Shown here one piece after another: positions 9,133 through 18,406 of a stretch of 64,000 nucleotides of DNA (position 1 is its first letter; each line of letters begins with the position of its first letter). Origin of the DNA: Terriglobales bacterium (GTDB taxonomy: Bacteria > Acidobacteriota > Terriglobia > Terriglobales > Acidobacteriaceae); NCBI GenBank assembly GCA_025936825.1, contig JAICSO010000005.1:124001-188000 (forward strand). The letters run 5' to 3'. A program made the position numbers and the translations under genes. The notes below the pieces were generated by a model. The model worked only from the letters and a program-made list of their open reading frames with translations. It did no database searches and was not told the origin of the DNA.

Positions 9133-10206
9133 CTACGGTCGCGCCTCGTAGACGATATTGAAAGGCGTCTCGGTTGCGCGGCGGAAGCGGCTGAACCCGG
9201 CAGAAGAAACAACCTCGCGGATACGTTTCTCTCCGGCCTGCGCGCCTAAGCATGCAGCGACTTCCTGCGACCGCGAGCACGGCGTGCACAGCAAGGTCGA
9301 GAACGAGTAGTACACGCGACCCACGGGATTCAGGTTGTCTTTCAGCTGATCATTGGCGAAGGGTTCCACGATCATCCAGGTTCCATCTTTCGCCAACGAT
9401 TGCCGCACGTGGGCAGCTGCGCCCACGGGATCGCCCATATCGTGCAGGCAATCGAAGACCGCCACAAAGTCGTAGTCTTTCCCTGGATAACTCTTAGCCT
9501 TCGAGACCTCGAAGGCGACCCGGTCGGCGACGCCTTCGCGCTTTGCAGACTCTCGCGCAGCCTCGATGGACTTGTCGTGATAGTCAAATCCAAAAAACCT
9601 GGATTTGGGAAATGCCTTTGCCAGAAGCACCGTCGATGCTCCTTTGCCGCAGCCGACGTCGGCGACCCGCGCTCCTGCCTCGAGCTTGGCTTTCACATCG
9701 TGCAACGATGGAATCCACGAGCTGACAAGGTTGGCGGCATACCCCGGACGAAAGAACTTTTCGCAGCCGTGAAACACTCCATCCTCATGTTCGTGCCAGC
9801 CCATGCCCGCACCGGTGCGGAACGACTCGGCAATGCGCGGCACTGCGGCGAGAGAGCCCAGCGCAAGTTCGAAGGCGCCGGGCAAGTAAGCCGGGCTGTC
9901 TTCGTGCGCCAGGGTGAAAGCTTGTTCTTCAGTGAGACTGAACTTGTTCGTCGCCTCGTGATACGTGATGTAGCCGCCGGCAGCCTGCGACGACAACCAC
10001 TCACGCAGATAGCGCTCATCGGTGCTAGTCTTGGCGGCCAATTCGGCTGCGGTCATCGGACCTGACGCCAGGGCTTTATATAACCCGAGTTTTTCGCCAA
10101 TCACGACCATCCCGGCGTGAACCGACGCGCCAAGGTCGGTGACGAACTGCCCTATGAAGGCGTTCAATTTGTCCATATTGATGGCTGGGGCTTGTGCTGT
10201 ACTCAT
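9133..10206 (-). CDS. SAM-dependent methyltransferase with N-terminal winged-helix domain (Rv2258c-like)
   Basis: 357 residues. Residues ~20-90 form a winged-helix dimerisation domain (GPMTAAELAAKTSTDERYLREWL). The class I methyltransferase domain follows, with motif I at VADVGCGKGASTVLLAKAF, an acidic residue after strand 2 (FGFDYHDKSIEAA), and DFVAVFDCLHDMGDP near strand 4. Known relatives such as mycobacterial Rv2258c act on small molecules; the substrate here is unknown. ATG 10206 follows a GGAGAAAT ribosome site. The protein is presumably cytosolic. The downstream acyl-CoA dehydrogenase homologue is the only same-strand neighbour. Confidence 0.87.
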   Translation of the reverse strand: MSTAQAPAINMDKLNAFIGQFVTDLGASVHAGMVVIGEKLGLYKALASGPMTAAELAAKTSTDERYLREWLSSQAAGGYITYHEATNKFSLTEEQAFTLAHEDSPAYLPGAFELALGSLAAVPRIAESFRTGAGMGWHEHEDGVFHGCEKFFRPGYAANLVSSWIPSLHDVKAKLEAGARVADVGCGKGASTVLLAKAFPKSRFFGFDYHDKSIEAARESAKREGVADRVAFEVSKAKSYPGKDYDFVAVFDCLHDMGDPVGAAAHVRQSLAKDGTWMIVEPFANDQLKDNLNPVGRVYYSFSTLLCTPCSRSQEVAACLGAQAGEKRIREVVSSAGFSRFRRATETPFNIVYEARP

Positions 10207-10299
10207 CGCATTTCTCCTTTGAATCGTGCTGCGAATTTATCGTTCGCTTTACTTTCATTACTTACGCGGATCTCAAGTTGAAGTTGATTCGAATGACCG

Positions 10300-10782
10300 T
10301 CAGTTGCAGTTCGGCGCGGTCGCGGGATACACGCCGCCAGTCTTGAACTCGGGGCTGAACTGCACGATTCCGTCGTCTTTGGGGAATACAGTCGACCACC
10401 AGATGACGGCGACATCTTTGCCGGTGTTGGTCACGGTATGCACTTCCCCAGGGGTCTCGACGAATGCACTTCCGGCGCTTAGCTCAGCAGACGCGCACTG
10501 ATCCGGTCCAACGACGTGCTGTTCCGTAAGCCTGCCGCGAGCGAGAATCACGTAGCTGGTTGCTTTGTGGAAATGCCAAGGGATGGTATCGCCGGGTTTC
10601 ATGGTGAATGCTTCGATTTGCATGGTGGCTGGAATGGGGTACCCGGGGCCGAAGCTGCCAAAATCGTAACTGGCAACTGTTCCCAGGGTGAAAGAGATGG
10701 TCGCCAGTGCGACGGCGCTAGCCGCCAGCACGATTACCAGGACTGCGGTCAGAACCAATGAGAGTTTTCGTTTGCGCGACAT
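10300..10782 (-). CDS. Membrane-anchored or secreted cupin-domain protein
   Basis: 160 residues from ATG 10782, which has CAGGAG about ten bases upstream. The longer open frame starting at 10887 adds residues without a ribosome site. Residues 5-35 form an N-terminal signal/anchor helix (LSLVLTAVLVIVLAASAVAL). A single cupin domain follows: the first metal-binding box is PGDTIPWHFHKATSYVILARG, and the second is GSAFVETPGEVHTVTNTG. The histidines of both boxes are present, so a metal-binding cupin is likely. It is transcribed divergently from the large AfsR-like regulator, with about 240 bases between. The reaction is unknown; simple cupins of this kind are often described only as tetramer-forming dioxygenase-like folds. 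Confidence 0.82.
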   Translation of the reverse strand: MSRKRKLSLVLTAVLVIVLAASAVALATISFTLGTVASYDFGSFGPGYPIPATMQIEAFTMKPGDTIPWHFHKATSYVILARGRLTEQHVVGPDQCASAELSAGSAFVETPGEVHTVTNTGKDVAVIWWSTVFPKDDGIVQFSPEFKTGGVYPATAPNCN

Positions 10783-11021
10783 AAGCGTTTGCTCCTGGGA
10801 TCGAATTTGGCAGTCCGCTTGAGGCGGCGCGGAACCGAGCACGAGACGAAGTCCGCAGGCACCAAACAACTTTGCTAAAATCCACAACTAGTGGCCGGGC
10901 TGCGGGGCTGTACCGATCTCGCCTGCCACGGCCAAAGTAGCAAGCCTGGGTTGACGGTGTAACGAAACAACGCCGAAAGATCTCCGAAAGAAATCAGAAG
11001 CAGTAGCCTTTTTGGAACCTT

Positions 11022-13598
11022 GTGGAAACCGGCGCCTCCATTTATCACTTTGGCGAATTCACGCTCGATCTGGCACGTGGCGCGGTGCTGAAGGGTGCGG
11101 CGGAGATCAAGCTTCGCCCCAAAGTTTATGAAGCGCTGAAGTATCTGGTAGAAAATCCCGGCCGCCTGATCGGCAAGCAGGAATTGATCCAGGCGGTATG
11201 GCCCGACAGCTTCGTGACCGATGATTCCCTGGTGCAATGCACGGTGGAATTGCGCCGGGCCCTCGGCGATCGCGACCAACAATTGCTGAAGACTGTTCCT
11301 CGCAGGGGATATGTATTCGCCGCCGAGGTCACGCGCTTGCTGCCGCCAGCAAAGCCTGCGATCGAAACGGCGGTGGCTGAGAACCGAGAATCCCCTGTTC
11401 CCAAGCTGAATCGGAAGTTGATTGACCTGCCCACGCCGCGCACCTCGCTGATTGGCCGTGAAAACGAGACGCGCAAAGCCGCGGAACTGCTGCTCAAACC
11501 GGATGTGCGCCTATTGAGCCTGACCGGAGCCGGAGGAGCAGGTAAGACCCGTTTGGCTATCGCTGCCGCGTCGGCGATCGCGTCAAAGTTTCCCGGCGGC
11601 GTTCAATTCGTCGGTCTAGCCTCGATTTCGCGTCCGGACTTGGTTGCAACCGCGATCGTAAAATCTCTGGACTTGCAGCAGGCACCCAACCGCACGGTGG
11701 TAGAAGCTATCCGTGAACATCTCCAGCACTCGGGGCCATTCTTGCTGGTGCTCGATAACTTCGAGCAGGTGATCGAGGCAGCGACACTAGTTTCGGAGCT
11801 TCTGGTGGCTTCCCCAAGCCTGAAAATCTTAGTAACCAGCCGATCTTGCTTGCGTATTTACGGAGAGCAGGAGTTGCCGGTCGCGCCGCTGGAGCAGGAT
11901 TCAGCGATGCAGTTATTCGTTCAACGGGCGACGGCCGTCCGCCCGAACTTCGGCATCACCGCGGAAAACGCGTCTGCAATTCGCGAAATCTGTTCGCGGC
12001 TCGACGGGCTGCCATTGGCGATCGAATTGGCAGCGGCTCGAACCAAGCTGCTGTCGCCCAGCGCGATCCTCGATCGCCTGCAGAGCCGGCTGGGTTTGCT
12101 GACTGGAGGTGCGCTGGATCTTCCAGAACGGCAGCAAACCCTCCGCAATACCATTGATTGGAGTCACGAGTTACTCACGGAGGCGGAGCAAACGTTGTTT
12201 CGCCGCTTTGCGGTTTTCGTCGGTGGCGGCACGCTCGAAGCGGCAGAAGCGGTCTGCAATACCGGTCGCGATCTTGGCCTCGATCTTTTCGACGGCTTGT
12301 CTTCGCTGGTGGACAAGAACTTGATTCAACGGGTGGACGGGCCGCAGGCGGAATCGCGCTTCACGATGTTGGAAACCATCCGCGAATATGCCCTGGAGCG
12401 GCTGGCTGCAAGCAGGGAAGAGTACGCGACGAGGCGCGCTCATGCTGCCTATTGTCTTGTGCTTGCCGAGGAAGGCAATCCGGAACTGACTCCGGCGGAA
12501 CGCTCTGGTTGGCTAGCGCGCTGCGACCTCGAGATCGACAATTACCGGTCCGCGCTCGATTGGCTCTTGCAGGCGCGCGAGGTGGATTGGACTCTGCGGC
12601 TGGCTATGGCTCTGTTTCGGTTCTGGGACATGCGGGAACACCTCGCCGAAGGACGCACCCGGTTGGAAAACATCCTGGAACTCACAAATGTGGGGCATCA
12701 AAAGGAACGCGCCAAGATATGCATCTTTCTCGGCGCTTTGTCCACCGCCCAAGGTGACTTCGCCGCCGCTGAGTCTTTCCTGCAGCAGAGTCTCACGCTT
12801 TATGAGGCGCAAGCGGATCGTCGGGGAATCGCAGCGTCGTTGAACGCCTTGGGAGTCAGCGCCCGCGATCGAGGAGACTCCGAATCGGCGCGACAGTATC
12901 TCGAGAGAAGTCTCGTGTGCTGGCGCGCTGCCTCAGATCTCCTGTCCACAGCTCGTTGCCTGCACAATCTCGCGAATGTAGTAAAAGTTGAAGGCAATTA
13001 TGCGAGAGCGCAATCATTACTCGACGAAGCCATCGTCTTCTTCGAAGCGCAGGGGGACCGCAGTGGGGCCGCATGGTCTATTAATCAGGCCGGCGACATT
13101 GCCCGCGAACGAGGCGATTTCATATCTGCGCGTGACTTTTATGAGCGAGCATTGAAGGCCTTTCGCGCGGCCGGTGATCGTTGGGGCGCGGCTCGCTCGC
13201 TGGCCGATCTCGGATCCATCCATTGCGAACAGCGCAACTTCGACGCCGCCGAGACAGCTTATCGGGGCGCTCTGGAACTGTCCTCCGAACTCGAACATCG
13301 CCGCGGAATGGCGCGGGTACTGGAAGGGACAGCATGCCTGGCCGCAGCTCGAGGCCAAGCGAAGCGCGCGCTCACACTGGCTGGCGCCGCAGAGCACATG
13401 CGGCGATTGATTGGCGCACCCTTACCGCAAGCAGAGCAGTCAAAAATTGACGCCAATCTCTCCTCGGCTTGGAAATCAATTGACGAGAAAGACGGTAAGG
13501 CCGCCTGGGCAGAGGGCTCTGCTATGAGCCTAGAGAGCGCTGTCCTTTTTTCTCTACGAGAGCCGTCCTCGGCTATTGCAGGTTCACCGGATCGATGA
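11022..13598 (+). CDS. Winged-helix / NB-ARC-like ATPase / TPR transcriptional regulator
   Basis: 858 residues starting at GTG 11022. Residues ~5-105 are an OmpR-type DNA-binding winged helix (FTLDLARGAVLKG through TVPRRGYVFAAEV). A STAND ATPase module follows, with Walker A GAGGAGKT at residues 169-176 and Walker B FLLVLDNFEQV at about 240-250. The C-terminal ~300 residues are TPR repeats (for example AASLNALGVSARDRGDSESARQYLERSL). This order matches large AfsR/MalT-like regulators that sense an unknown ligand through the TPR or ATPase part. The 3' end overlaps the opposite-strand DUF4242 gene by 26 bases. A role in controlling the divergent cupin gene is possible but not shown. Confidence 0.87.
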   Translation: METGASIYHFGEFTLDLARGAVLKGAAEIKLRPKVYEALKYLVENPGRLIGKQELIQAVWPDSFVTDDSLVQCTVELRRALGDRDQQLLKTVPRRGYVFAAEVTRLLPPAKPAIETAVAENRESPVPKLNRKLIDLPTPRTSLIGRENETRKAAELLLKPDVRLLSLTGAGGAGKTRLAIAAASAIASKFPGGVQFVGLASISRPDLVATAIVKSLDLQQAPNRTVVEAIREHLQHSGPFLLVLDNFEQVIEAATLVSELLVASPSLKILVTSRSCLRIYGEQELPVAPLEQDSAMQLFVQRATAVRPNFGITAENASAIREICSRLDGLPLAIELAAARTKLLSPSAILDRLQSRLGLLTGGALDLPERQQTLRNTIDWSHELLTEAEQTLFRRFAVFVGGGTLEAAEAVCNTGRDLGLDLFDGLSSLVDKNLIQRVDGPQAESRFTMLETIREYALERLAASREEYATRRAHAAYCLVLAEEGNPELTPAERSGWLARCDLEIDNYRSALDWLLQAREVDWTLRLAMALFRFWDMREHLAEGRTRLENILELTNVGHQKERAKICIFLGALSTAQGDFAAAESFLQQSLTLYEAQADRRGIAASLNALGVSARDRGDSESARQYLERSLVCWRAASDLLSTARCLHNLANVVKVEGNYARAQSLLDEAIVFFEAQGDRSGAAWSINQAGDIARERGDFISARDFYERALKAFRAAGDRWGAARSLADLGSIHCEQRNFDAAETAYRGALELSSELEHRRGMARVLEGTACLAAARGQAKRALTLAGAAEHMRRLIGAPLPQAEQSKIDANLSSAWKSIDEKDGKAAWAEGSAMSLESAVLFSLREPSSAIAGSPDR

Positions 13599-13845
13599 GC
13601 CGTCGCACGGCAGAAACTCGATCCGCCGGAATTCCGACCCGACGGGCGTGCTCTCGTATCGTGCTCTCGTCCGGCGCCAGGTACACGCAGTAGACCTTGT
13701 CTTCCGTTACATAGCTGTGGAGCCACTGGATCTGCGGGCCCATTCCTCGCAGGGTTTCGAGAGAACGCATCGAGAGTTCGCGAAGTTCGGCGTCGGAGAG
13801 CTTGCCCGCGCCAGCCACTTCCCGTTCGATAACAAATTGCGGCAT
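13573..13845 (-). CDS. DUF4242 family protein
   Basis: 90 residues. The sequence MPQFVIEREVAGAGKLS, then LRGMGPQIQWLHSYVTEDKVYCVYLAP and REHARRVGIPADRVSAV, follows the pattern of DUF4242, a small ferredoxin-like fold (relatives such as SCO4226 bind nickel). The conserved stretch around HSYVTEDKVYCVY is intact. The function is unknown. The gene converges on the AfsR-like regulator and overlaps its last 26 bases. Confidence 0.82.
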   Translation of the reverse strand: MPQFVIEREVAGAGKLSDAELRELSMRSLETLRGMGPQIQWLHSYVTEDKVYCVYLAPDESTIREHARRVGIPADRVSAVRRLIDPVNLQ

Positions 13846-13940
13846 GGGCCAAAGTTTAGCACGTCGTGAGAAACGCTCTCCCTACGGGCTACTGTAGTCA
13901 AGCGCGAGACGAAGTGAGGGGTTCGCTCAAACGACCACTT

Positions 13941-14594
13941 CTATTCCCTGGTTCCCCGTGCGCACAACGCTGGCTCAGCTTTGCGGCGGCCTGCAATTGC
14001 ATTCGCGTACAGCAACTTCTTTTCCTGCGGAAGGAATCCGAGCGATCCCCTCATGGCCAGCTGCACTTGCTTGAGATCCCACTGGGCTTTCATGATGCCA
14101 GAGGCACTATGGCGGTTCTCGCCTAGCAGCAGATGCCCTACTTCATGCGCCATGAGACATCCCATTATCGCGGACAAGGCATATTCATCTTTGTCGAGGA
14201 CAGCAAGGCGCAATGCTGATCCGTAATACACGCTCGCGAATACTGGCGCGACCGCAAATCCGAAAATGCTGTCCTGAAAATAATCATTGAGTGGCTGCTT
14301 CAGGATACGTAACCGTATCTGTCCCGGTGCCGGCTCCTCGTAGCAATCTGATTTCTCCAACAAAACCTGCTGAATTGGGCAATCAGTCCAACTGATACTG
14401 ACTCCCACTCGCGAGAAGATTCTCTGGGTTTCCTTCTCCGCCTGGCCCAGGACTGTCGGGCTGGCGGCGGAATAGTTGTAAACGAGAATCGAAAGGACGG
14501 GCTCTTCAGATACGGTCTGCGCCATGAGCGGTGTCCCAACACTGATCACAAGCAATCCGAAGAAGCCAGCGATTAAGTCTTGCCTGATTTTCAC
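13941..14594 (-). CDS. Secreted zinc metallopeptidase-like protein with HExxH motif
   Basis: 217 residues with a Sec signal peptide (about residues 1-25, ending LMAQ). Near residue 150 it has HEVGHLLLGENRH followed by SASGIMKAQWD. HExxH supplies two zinc ligands and the catalytic glutamate; a third histidine and the SGIM turn resemble the metzincin Met-turn. The spacing HExxH-x7-H is longer than the classical HExxHxxGxxH, so the protein is metzincin-like rather than a standard member. It is probably periplasmic or membrane-associated. No protease partner or inhibitor is adjacent. The last residues are rich in R and A and look disordered. Confidence 0.72.
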   Translation of the reverse strand: MKIRQDLIAGFFGLLVISVGTPLMAQTVSEEPVLSILVYNYSAASPTVLGQAEKETQRIFSRVGVSISWTDCPIQQVLLEKSDCYEEPAPGQIRLRILKQPLNDYFQDSIFGFAVAPVFASVYYGSALRLAVLDKDEYALSAIMGCLMAHEVGHLLLGENRHSASGIMKAQWDLKQVQLAMRGSLGFLPQEKKLLYANAIAGRRKAEPALCARGTRE

Positions 14595-14815
14595 GTCGTT
14601 CTCCAGCGCGCTGGGCTGGCGCGCAGGGACGACCTTGAGCGGGATAAGCGACTACCTCAAGACATCACATATTGAATGTGTATGGAATGAATGTTGAAGT
14701 GTAAGTTATTGTTTTTAGGACATTAATGAGTACAGATAACCGCTCTGAAGGTTGGAGAGTCTACATAACGATAGCGATTCTGGTGCTAGACTTCCCTCCA
14801 CTGAGGTAGATCGAC

Positions 14816-17074
14816 GTGGGAAACGCAGTTGACATCTCAGGCCCGATCCGTTTCGGCGTGTTTGAGGCGGATCTTCGAGCCGGAGAGCTACGCAAGAGCG
14901 GAGTCAAAGTTAAACTTTCTGGGCAGCCCTTTCAGGTGCTCAGTATCTTGCTCTCGCGCCCCGGTGAAGTGGTGAGCCGCGAAGAGATTCAGAAGGCGCT
15001 TTGGCGCGACACGTTTGTCGATGCCGAGCGGAACCTGAATACGGCGATAAACAAGATTCGTGAAGTGCTGGGTGACTCCGCGGAGAGCCCCAGGTTTGTG
15101 GAAACCTTGCCCCGGAGGGGCTATCGTTTCATAGCGCCGGTGAATGGGTCCGGAAGCTCGGACGCTCCAAAACTCCCGCCATCTGCTTCACCAAGAAAAT
15201 CACACGTTCGCTGGGCAGTTCTGGCCTACACTTCCGGCGCAATAGCCATCGTGCTTCTTGTTGCTCTGGTGGCCACCTTGCATCGACGAGCGGGACGGTC
15301 GGGTGCTCCCCATGAGCGAACGCTTACGCGTCTCACCTTCGAGCCCGGCCTACAGATTGGCGCAACCTGGTCGCCCGATGGCCGCTATCTCGCCTACAGC
15401 TCGAATCGCGGTGGGAAGTTCGATATTTGGGCGCAGCAAGTAAGCGGCGGCGACCCGATCCAGATAACCCACGCTCCCGGACAGAATTGGCAGCCTGATT
15501 GGTCGCCCGACGGAAATTCGATCGTATATCGCTCCGAAGAAGGCGAGGGCGGGTTGTTCGTAGTCCCTGCGCTTGGCGCCGTGGGACGTGAGCGGCGCAT
15601 CTCGGATTTCGGTTACGCTCCGCACTGGTCTACGGACGGAAGCCAAATCCTCTTTCAGGCGACCAATTTTGCCTCTACTAACAGTTTTTTTATAGTCGGT
15701 CTCGATTCCTACCCGCCCAAACCAATTCTGGCAAAGTTTTTCGCTGAACATCCCGTTACCGCAATGTCAGCCGCCTGGCACCCGGACGGGAAGCGTGTTT
15801 CGGTTTTGATTTGGAACGCTACGCCGCTTCCAACCATCTGGACCATGTCGCCCGACCGTGCCGGGGCAATCAAGTCGGAAATTGATCCGCGTGTGGTGGA
15901 GCAAATGAGACAAGCGTCCGCCAACTCCGATTTGAGCCATGAAATCCAGGACTTCAAGTTTGCCTGGGGAAGAACCGGAAACACCCTTTATTTCGAGCGT
16001 TCCCTCGGAGGCTCGAAAAATCTTTGGAGACTTTTGGTAAATCCTGCCACCTTGCGAGTGACCGGAATTGAGCGCCTCACAACTGGGGCAGGTTACGATA
16101 CCGAACCGTCGGTGTCCCCGGATGGAAGTAAGATCGCTTTCACAAGTGAATCTCGACACGAGCGCGCCTGGATTTTTCCTTTTGATCCCGTCACCGGACG
16201 ACTGTCCGCGAACGGAACCCCTGCGACTCCCCCTGGATTCGAGGTAATGGCTCACACCATAACGGCCGATGGCTCGCGCCTCGCATTTCGTGCGGAGCGC
16301 GCTGGAAAGCTCGAATTGTGGACGAAGTCTCTGACCAATGGCGCCGAGGCTCCCATTTCGGACGATGCTTATGATCGAGTGTTACCCGTGTGGGCACCCG
16401 ATGGCAAACACCTGGCTTATTTGCGCGGGGAACATGAATCTGACCAGAGTCAGATCGCCATTTGGTCAATTGATACTCGCACTGAATCGCTCCTTACATC
16501 GTTAGAGCGTACATTGCGACTCCCGTACGACTGGACCGCAGACGGCTCTCAATTGCTCGTTTCCCAGGGAGAACCGGAAGGCCATCCTTTGGAGATTTGG
16601 TCTGTCCCTGTATCCTCGACCGGAGGGTCCCAGGCGAAGAAAATTACGGGTAATCCGGCCTTCGATCTTTATCAGCCACACCTTTCTCCCAACAGAACGT
16701 GGATCGTTTTTGAAGCCGTGAAAGAGCAGATATCGCGATCGTGGCTTTATGTCATGCCTGCACAGGGGGGAACCTGGATACCTATCAACGAACACGCACA
16801 CTGGGACGACAAGCCACGTTGGGCGCCGGATGGTCGCGCTATTTACTACGTATCCGAGTCGAACGGCTTCGTCAACGTTTGGGGAACCCGTTTCGATCCG
16901 GCAAGCGGAAAAGTTGTGGGACAGCCATTCCAGATCTCAAAATTCGCAAATCCCGACCGCATGATTCCTTCTTATATGCCACCGCTCGAGCTATCGATCT
17001 GCAAGAATCGGCTGGTTGTGAACCTGGAGGAAGCTTCCGGCGGAATCTGGTTGCTCGACGAGACCAGGCATTGA
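14816..17074 (+). CDS. CadC-like winged-helix membrane regulator with TolB/PD40 beta-propeller
   Basis: 752 residues from GTG 14816, with TGAGGTAG upstream. An OmpR-type winged helix (residues ~8-108, ending LPRRGYRFIAPV) is followed by a proline/serine linker, one membrane helix (about 132-155, WAVLAYTSGAIAIVLLVALV), and a periplasmic beta-propeller made of PD40/TolB repeats such as TWSPDGRYLAYSS, DWSPDGNSIVYRS and VSPDGSKIAFTS. The DNA-binding part would be in the cytosol and the propeller in the periplasm, as in CadC/ToxR one-component sensors. This fusion is common in acidobacteria. The ligand and target genes are unknown. The preceding 220-base gap is AT-rich and probably holds its promoter. 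Confidence 0.9.
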   Translation: MGNAVDISGPIRFGVFEADLRAGELRKSGVKVKLSGQPFQVLSILLSRPGEVVSREEIQKALWRDTFVDAERNLNTAINKIREVLGDSAESPRFVETLPRRGYRFIAPVNGSGSSDAPKLPPSASPRKSHVRWAVLAYTSGAIAIVLLVALVATLHRRAGRSGAPHERTLTRLTFEPGLQIGATWSPDGRYLAYSSNRGGKFDIWAQQVSGGDPIQITHAPGQNWQPDWSPDGNSIVYRSEEGEGGLFVVPALGAVGRERRISDFGYAPHWSTDGSQILFQATNFASTNSFFIVGLDSYPPKPILAKFFAEHPVTAMSAAWHPDGKRVSVLIWNATPLPTIWTMSPDRAGAIKSEIDPRVVEQMRQASANSDLSHEIQDFKFAWGRTGNTLYFERSLGGSKNLWRLLVNPATLRVTGIERLTTGAGYDTEPSVSPDGSKIAFTSESRHERAWIFPFDPVTGRLSANGTPATPPGFEVMAHTITADGSRLAFRAERAGKLELWTKSLTNGAEAPISDDAYDRVLPVWAPDGKHLAYLRGEHESDQSQIAIWSIDTRTESLLTSLERTLRLPYDWTADGSQLLVSQGEPEGHPLEIWSVPVSSTGGSQAKKITGNPAFDLYQPHLSPNRTWIVFEAVKEQISRSWLYVMPAQGGTWIPINEHAHWDDKPRWAPDGRAIYYVSESNGFVNVWGTRFDPASGKVVGQPFQISKFANPDRMIPSYMPPLELSICKNRLVVNLEEASGGIWLLDETRH

Positions 17075-17130
17075 ACACAAACGGTCTGCGTGGATCTCAA
17101 ACCCTACCTGCTTCATGAGCTCGTGTCCTT

Positions 17131-17496
17131 TTATGCGTTCGCCGGAAAAGTAATTCCCCAGAACGTCTGCGACTTATCGTTGTCCTCGACAAACTCGATT
17201 CCGTACGTATGTTTCCCCTGCATGGCGTTGACTTGGGCCACAATGCGGGCGGTCAGGCGAGCCCCACGCTTGTTCTGGACGAGTATGGTCGTTCCCACCA
17301 GTAGTTCGCGCGTGACCTGCACGGCTGCGCCATGGCGGTTCAAGTTCGTTGCGTTCGCCGTCAGCGTGAAGAGTGCTTTGGCGCGGTCCTCGGCCGTGAG
17401 ACCGACGGGTGCATTAAGCGCGATACGGCTGCTTCTGCGTTTTAAAGCAAGATTGCGATTAAGCGCTGCAGTCGCCATTGGGGACTTCCGAATCAT
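17131..17496 (-). CDS. PilZ domain protein
   Basis: 121 residues. The PilZ c-di-GMP-binding pattern is recognisable: basic cluster LKRRSSRIALNAPV, then NATNLNRHGAAVQV in the place of the (D/N)xSxxG motif, and HTYGIEFVE near the end. The second motif has R-H-G instead of S-x-x-G, so nucleotide binding may be weaker or lost. An alternative start is ATG 17478, which has GGAAG at good spacing; the domain is complete with either. The gene is convergent with the CadC-like regulator, ending 56 bases from it. Confidence 0.8.
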   Translation of the reverse strand: MIRKSPMATAALNRNLALKRRSSRIALNAPVGLTAEDRAKALFTLTANATNLNRHGAAVQVTRELLVGTTILVQNKRGARLTARIVAQVNAMQGKHTYGIEFVEDNDKSQTFWGITFPANA

Positions 17497-17655
17497 CCTC
17501 TCCCGGCCCTTCGAAGGCCTGTGAAAGCCTAGAATGCGCCCTCTGGGGGCCGCAACGCACCTCAGTCACCCGCACCCGGTTACCTCGTAAGTTGCTGTTC
17601 TATCTGATTTTGCAACTGATTCCCAAATCCGGAACGGGACGTTCGTGCAATAACA

Positions 17656-17679
17656 AAGGGCTCCGTTGCCGGAGCCCTT
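17656..17679 (-). terminator. Rho-independent terminator of the DUF5818-like gene
   Basis: A perfect 9-bp stem (AAGGGCTCC pairing with GGAGCCCTT, loop GTTGCC) lies just after the stop of the minus-strand frameshifted gene. Read on the minus strand it is followed by TTGTTATTG, a short T-rich run. Confidence 0.7.
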
Positions 17680-17706
17680 CTCCCAGGGGAAGCGCACTAC
17701 AACCCG

Positions 17707-18359
17707 CTACTGCGGAGGTGTGGTGCTCGATCCCGTACCAGTTCCGGTGCCGCTGCCGGTGCCAGTTCCGCTGGTGCCGGTGCTGCTCGTGCTGGAACCC
17801 GTGCCGGTTGAGCTGCCTGTGCCGCTCATGCCGGAATTGCCGCTGTTGCCCATGTTGTCCTTGGTCTTGATTTTGCACGTCTCAGAATCCATCTTCACAT
17901 CGGTCACGTTGAACGTGCCTTTTGACATGCTTTCTGTACCTGACGAAGTCGCGGTTGCAGAAGAGTTGGCGCCGCCATTCTCCCACATGCCCTTCACGGT
18001 AATTTCGTGCCCGACATGTGCGGAGACGTCCTGGCCAGTAAGGCTAACTGGGCCTTTCTTGGTCTCGAGAACATATTGGCTGCCCTGTGACTCGACACAG
18101 CCCTTCAACTTCTTTCGCTCTTCGTGGAATTCGTGTTGGCGTTGTTGCCGTTTTGCTCAGTGTTGGACGGCCCCATGTCCGGTGGCTGTCCCGCCGTTCC
18201 TGGTTGAGCGGTGCCCGGCTGTTGTCCAGGCTGTTGCATGCTCGGCGAAGATCCTTGTGTGCCCTGGGATCCGGGACCCGCGCCGGCTCCTGCTTGAGCG
18301 GCGGCCGCGGTCACATAGACAGCGAACGCCACGATGAGTGAAAGCGCTAACTTCCTCAT
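17707..18359 (-). pseudogene. Secreted DUF5818-like protein, split by a one-base frameshift
   Basis: Two overlapping frames make one protein. The first (18359 to 18105) gives a signal peptide MRKLALSLIVAFAVYVTAAA and a Q/P/G-rich linker ending NSTKSERS-stop. The second (from 18108) continues KGCVESQGSQYVLETKKG and LTGQDVSAHVGHEITVKG, the conserved core, then a low-complexity G/S/T tail. Adding one A in the GAAAGAAGTTG stretch restores ...SERKLKGCVESQG, the usual junction in such proteins as I recall them. The break could be a real mutation or an assembly error. A terminator hairpin after the second part argues that the unit was recently intact. Function unknown; presumed periplasmic. Confidence 0.75.
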
Positions 18360-18406
18360 ATTTGAACTCTCCTGCTCTCAGATTTCGAACCATCAATGGT
18401 CGGAGA

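Noticed and set aside
17707-18359. Programmed -1 frameshift between the two halves of the DUF5818-like gene
   Set aside because: No standard slippery heptamer (X XXY YYZ) lies in the shift region, and a one-base deletion explains the junction better.
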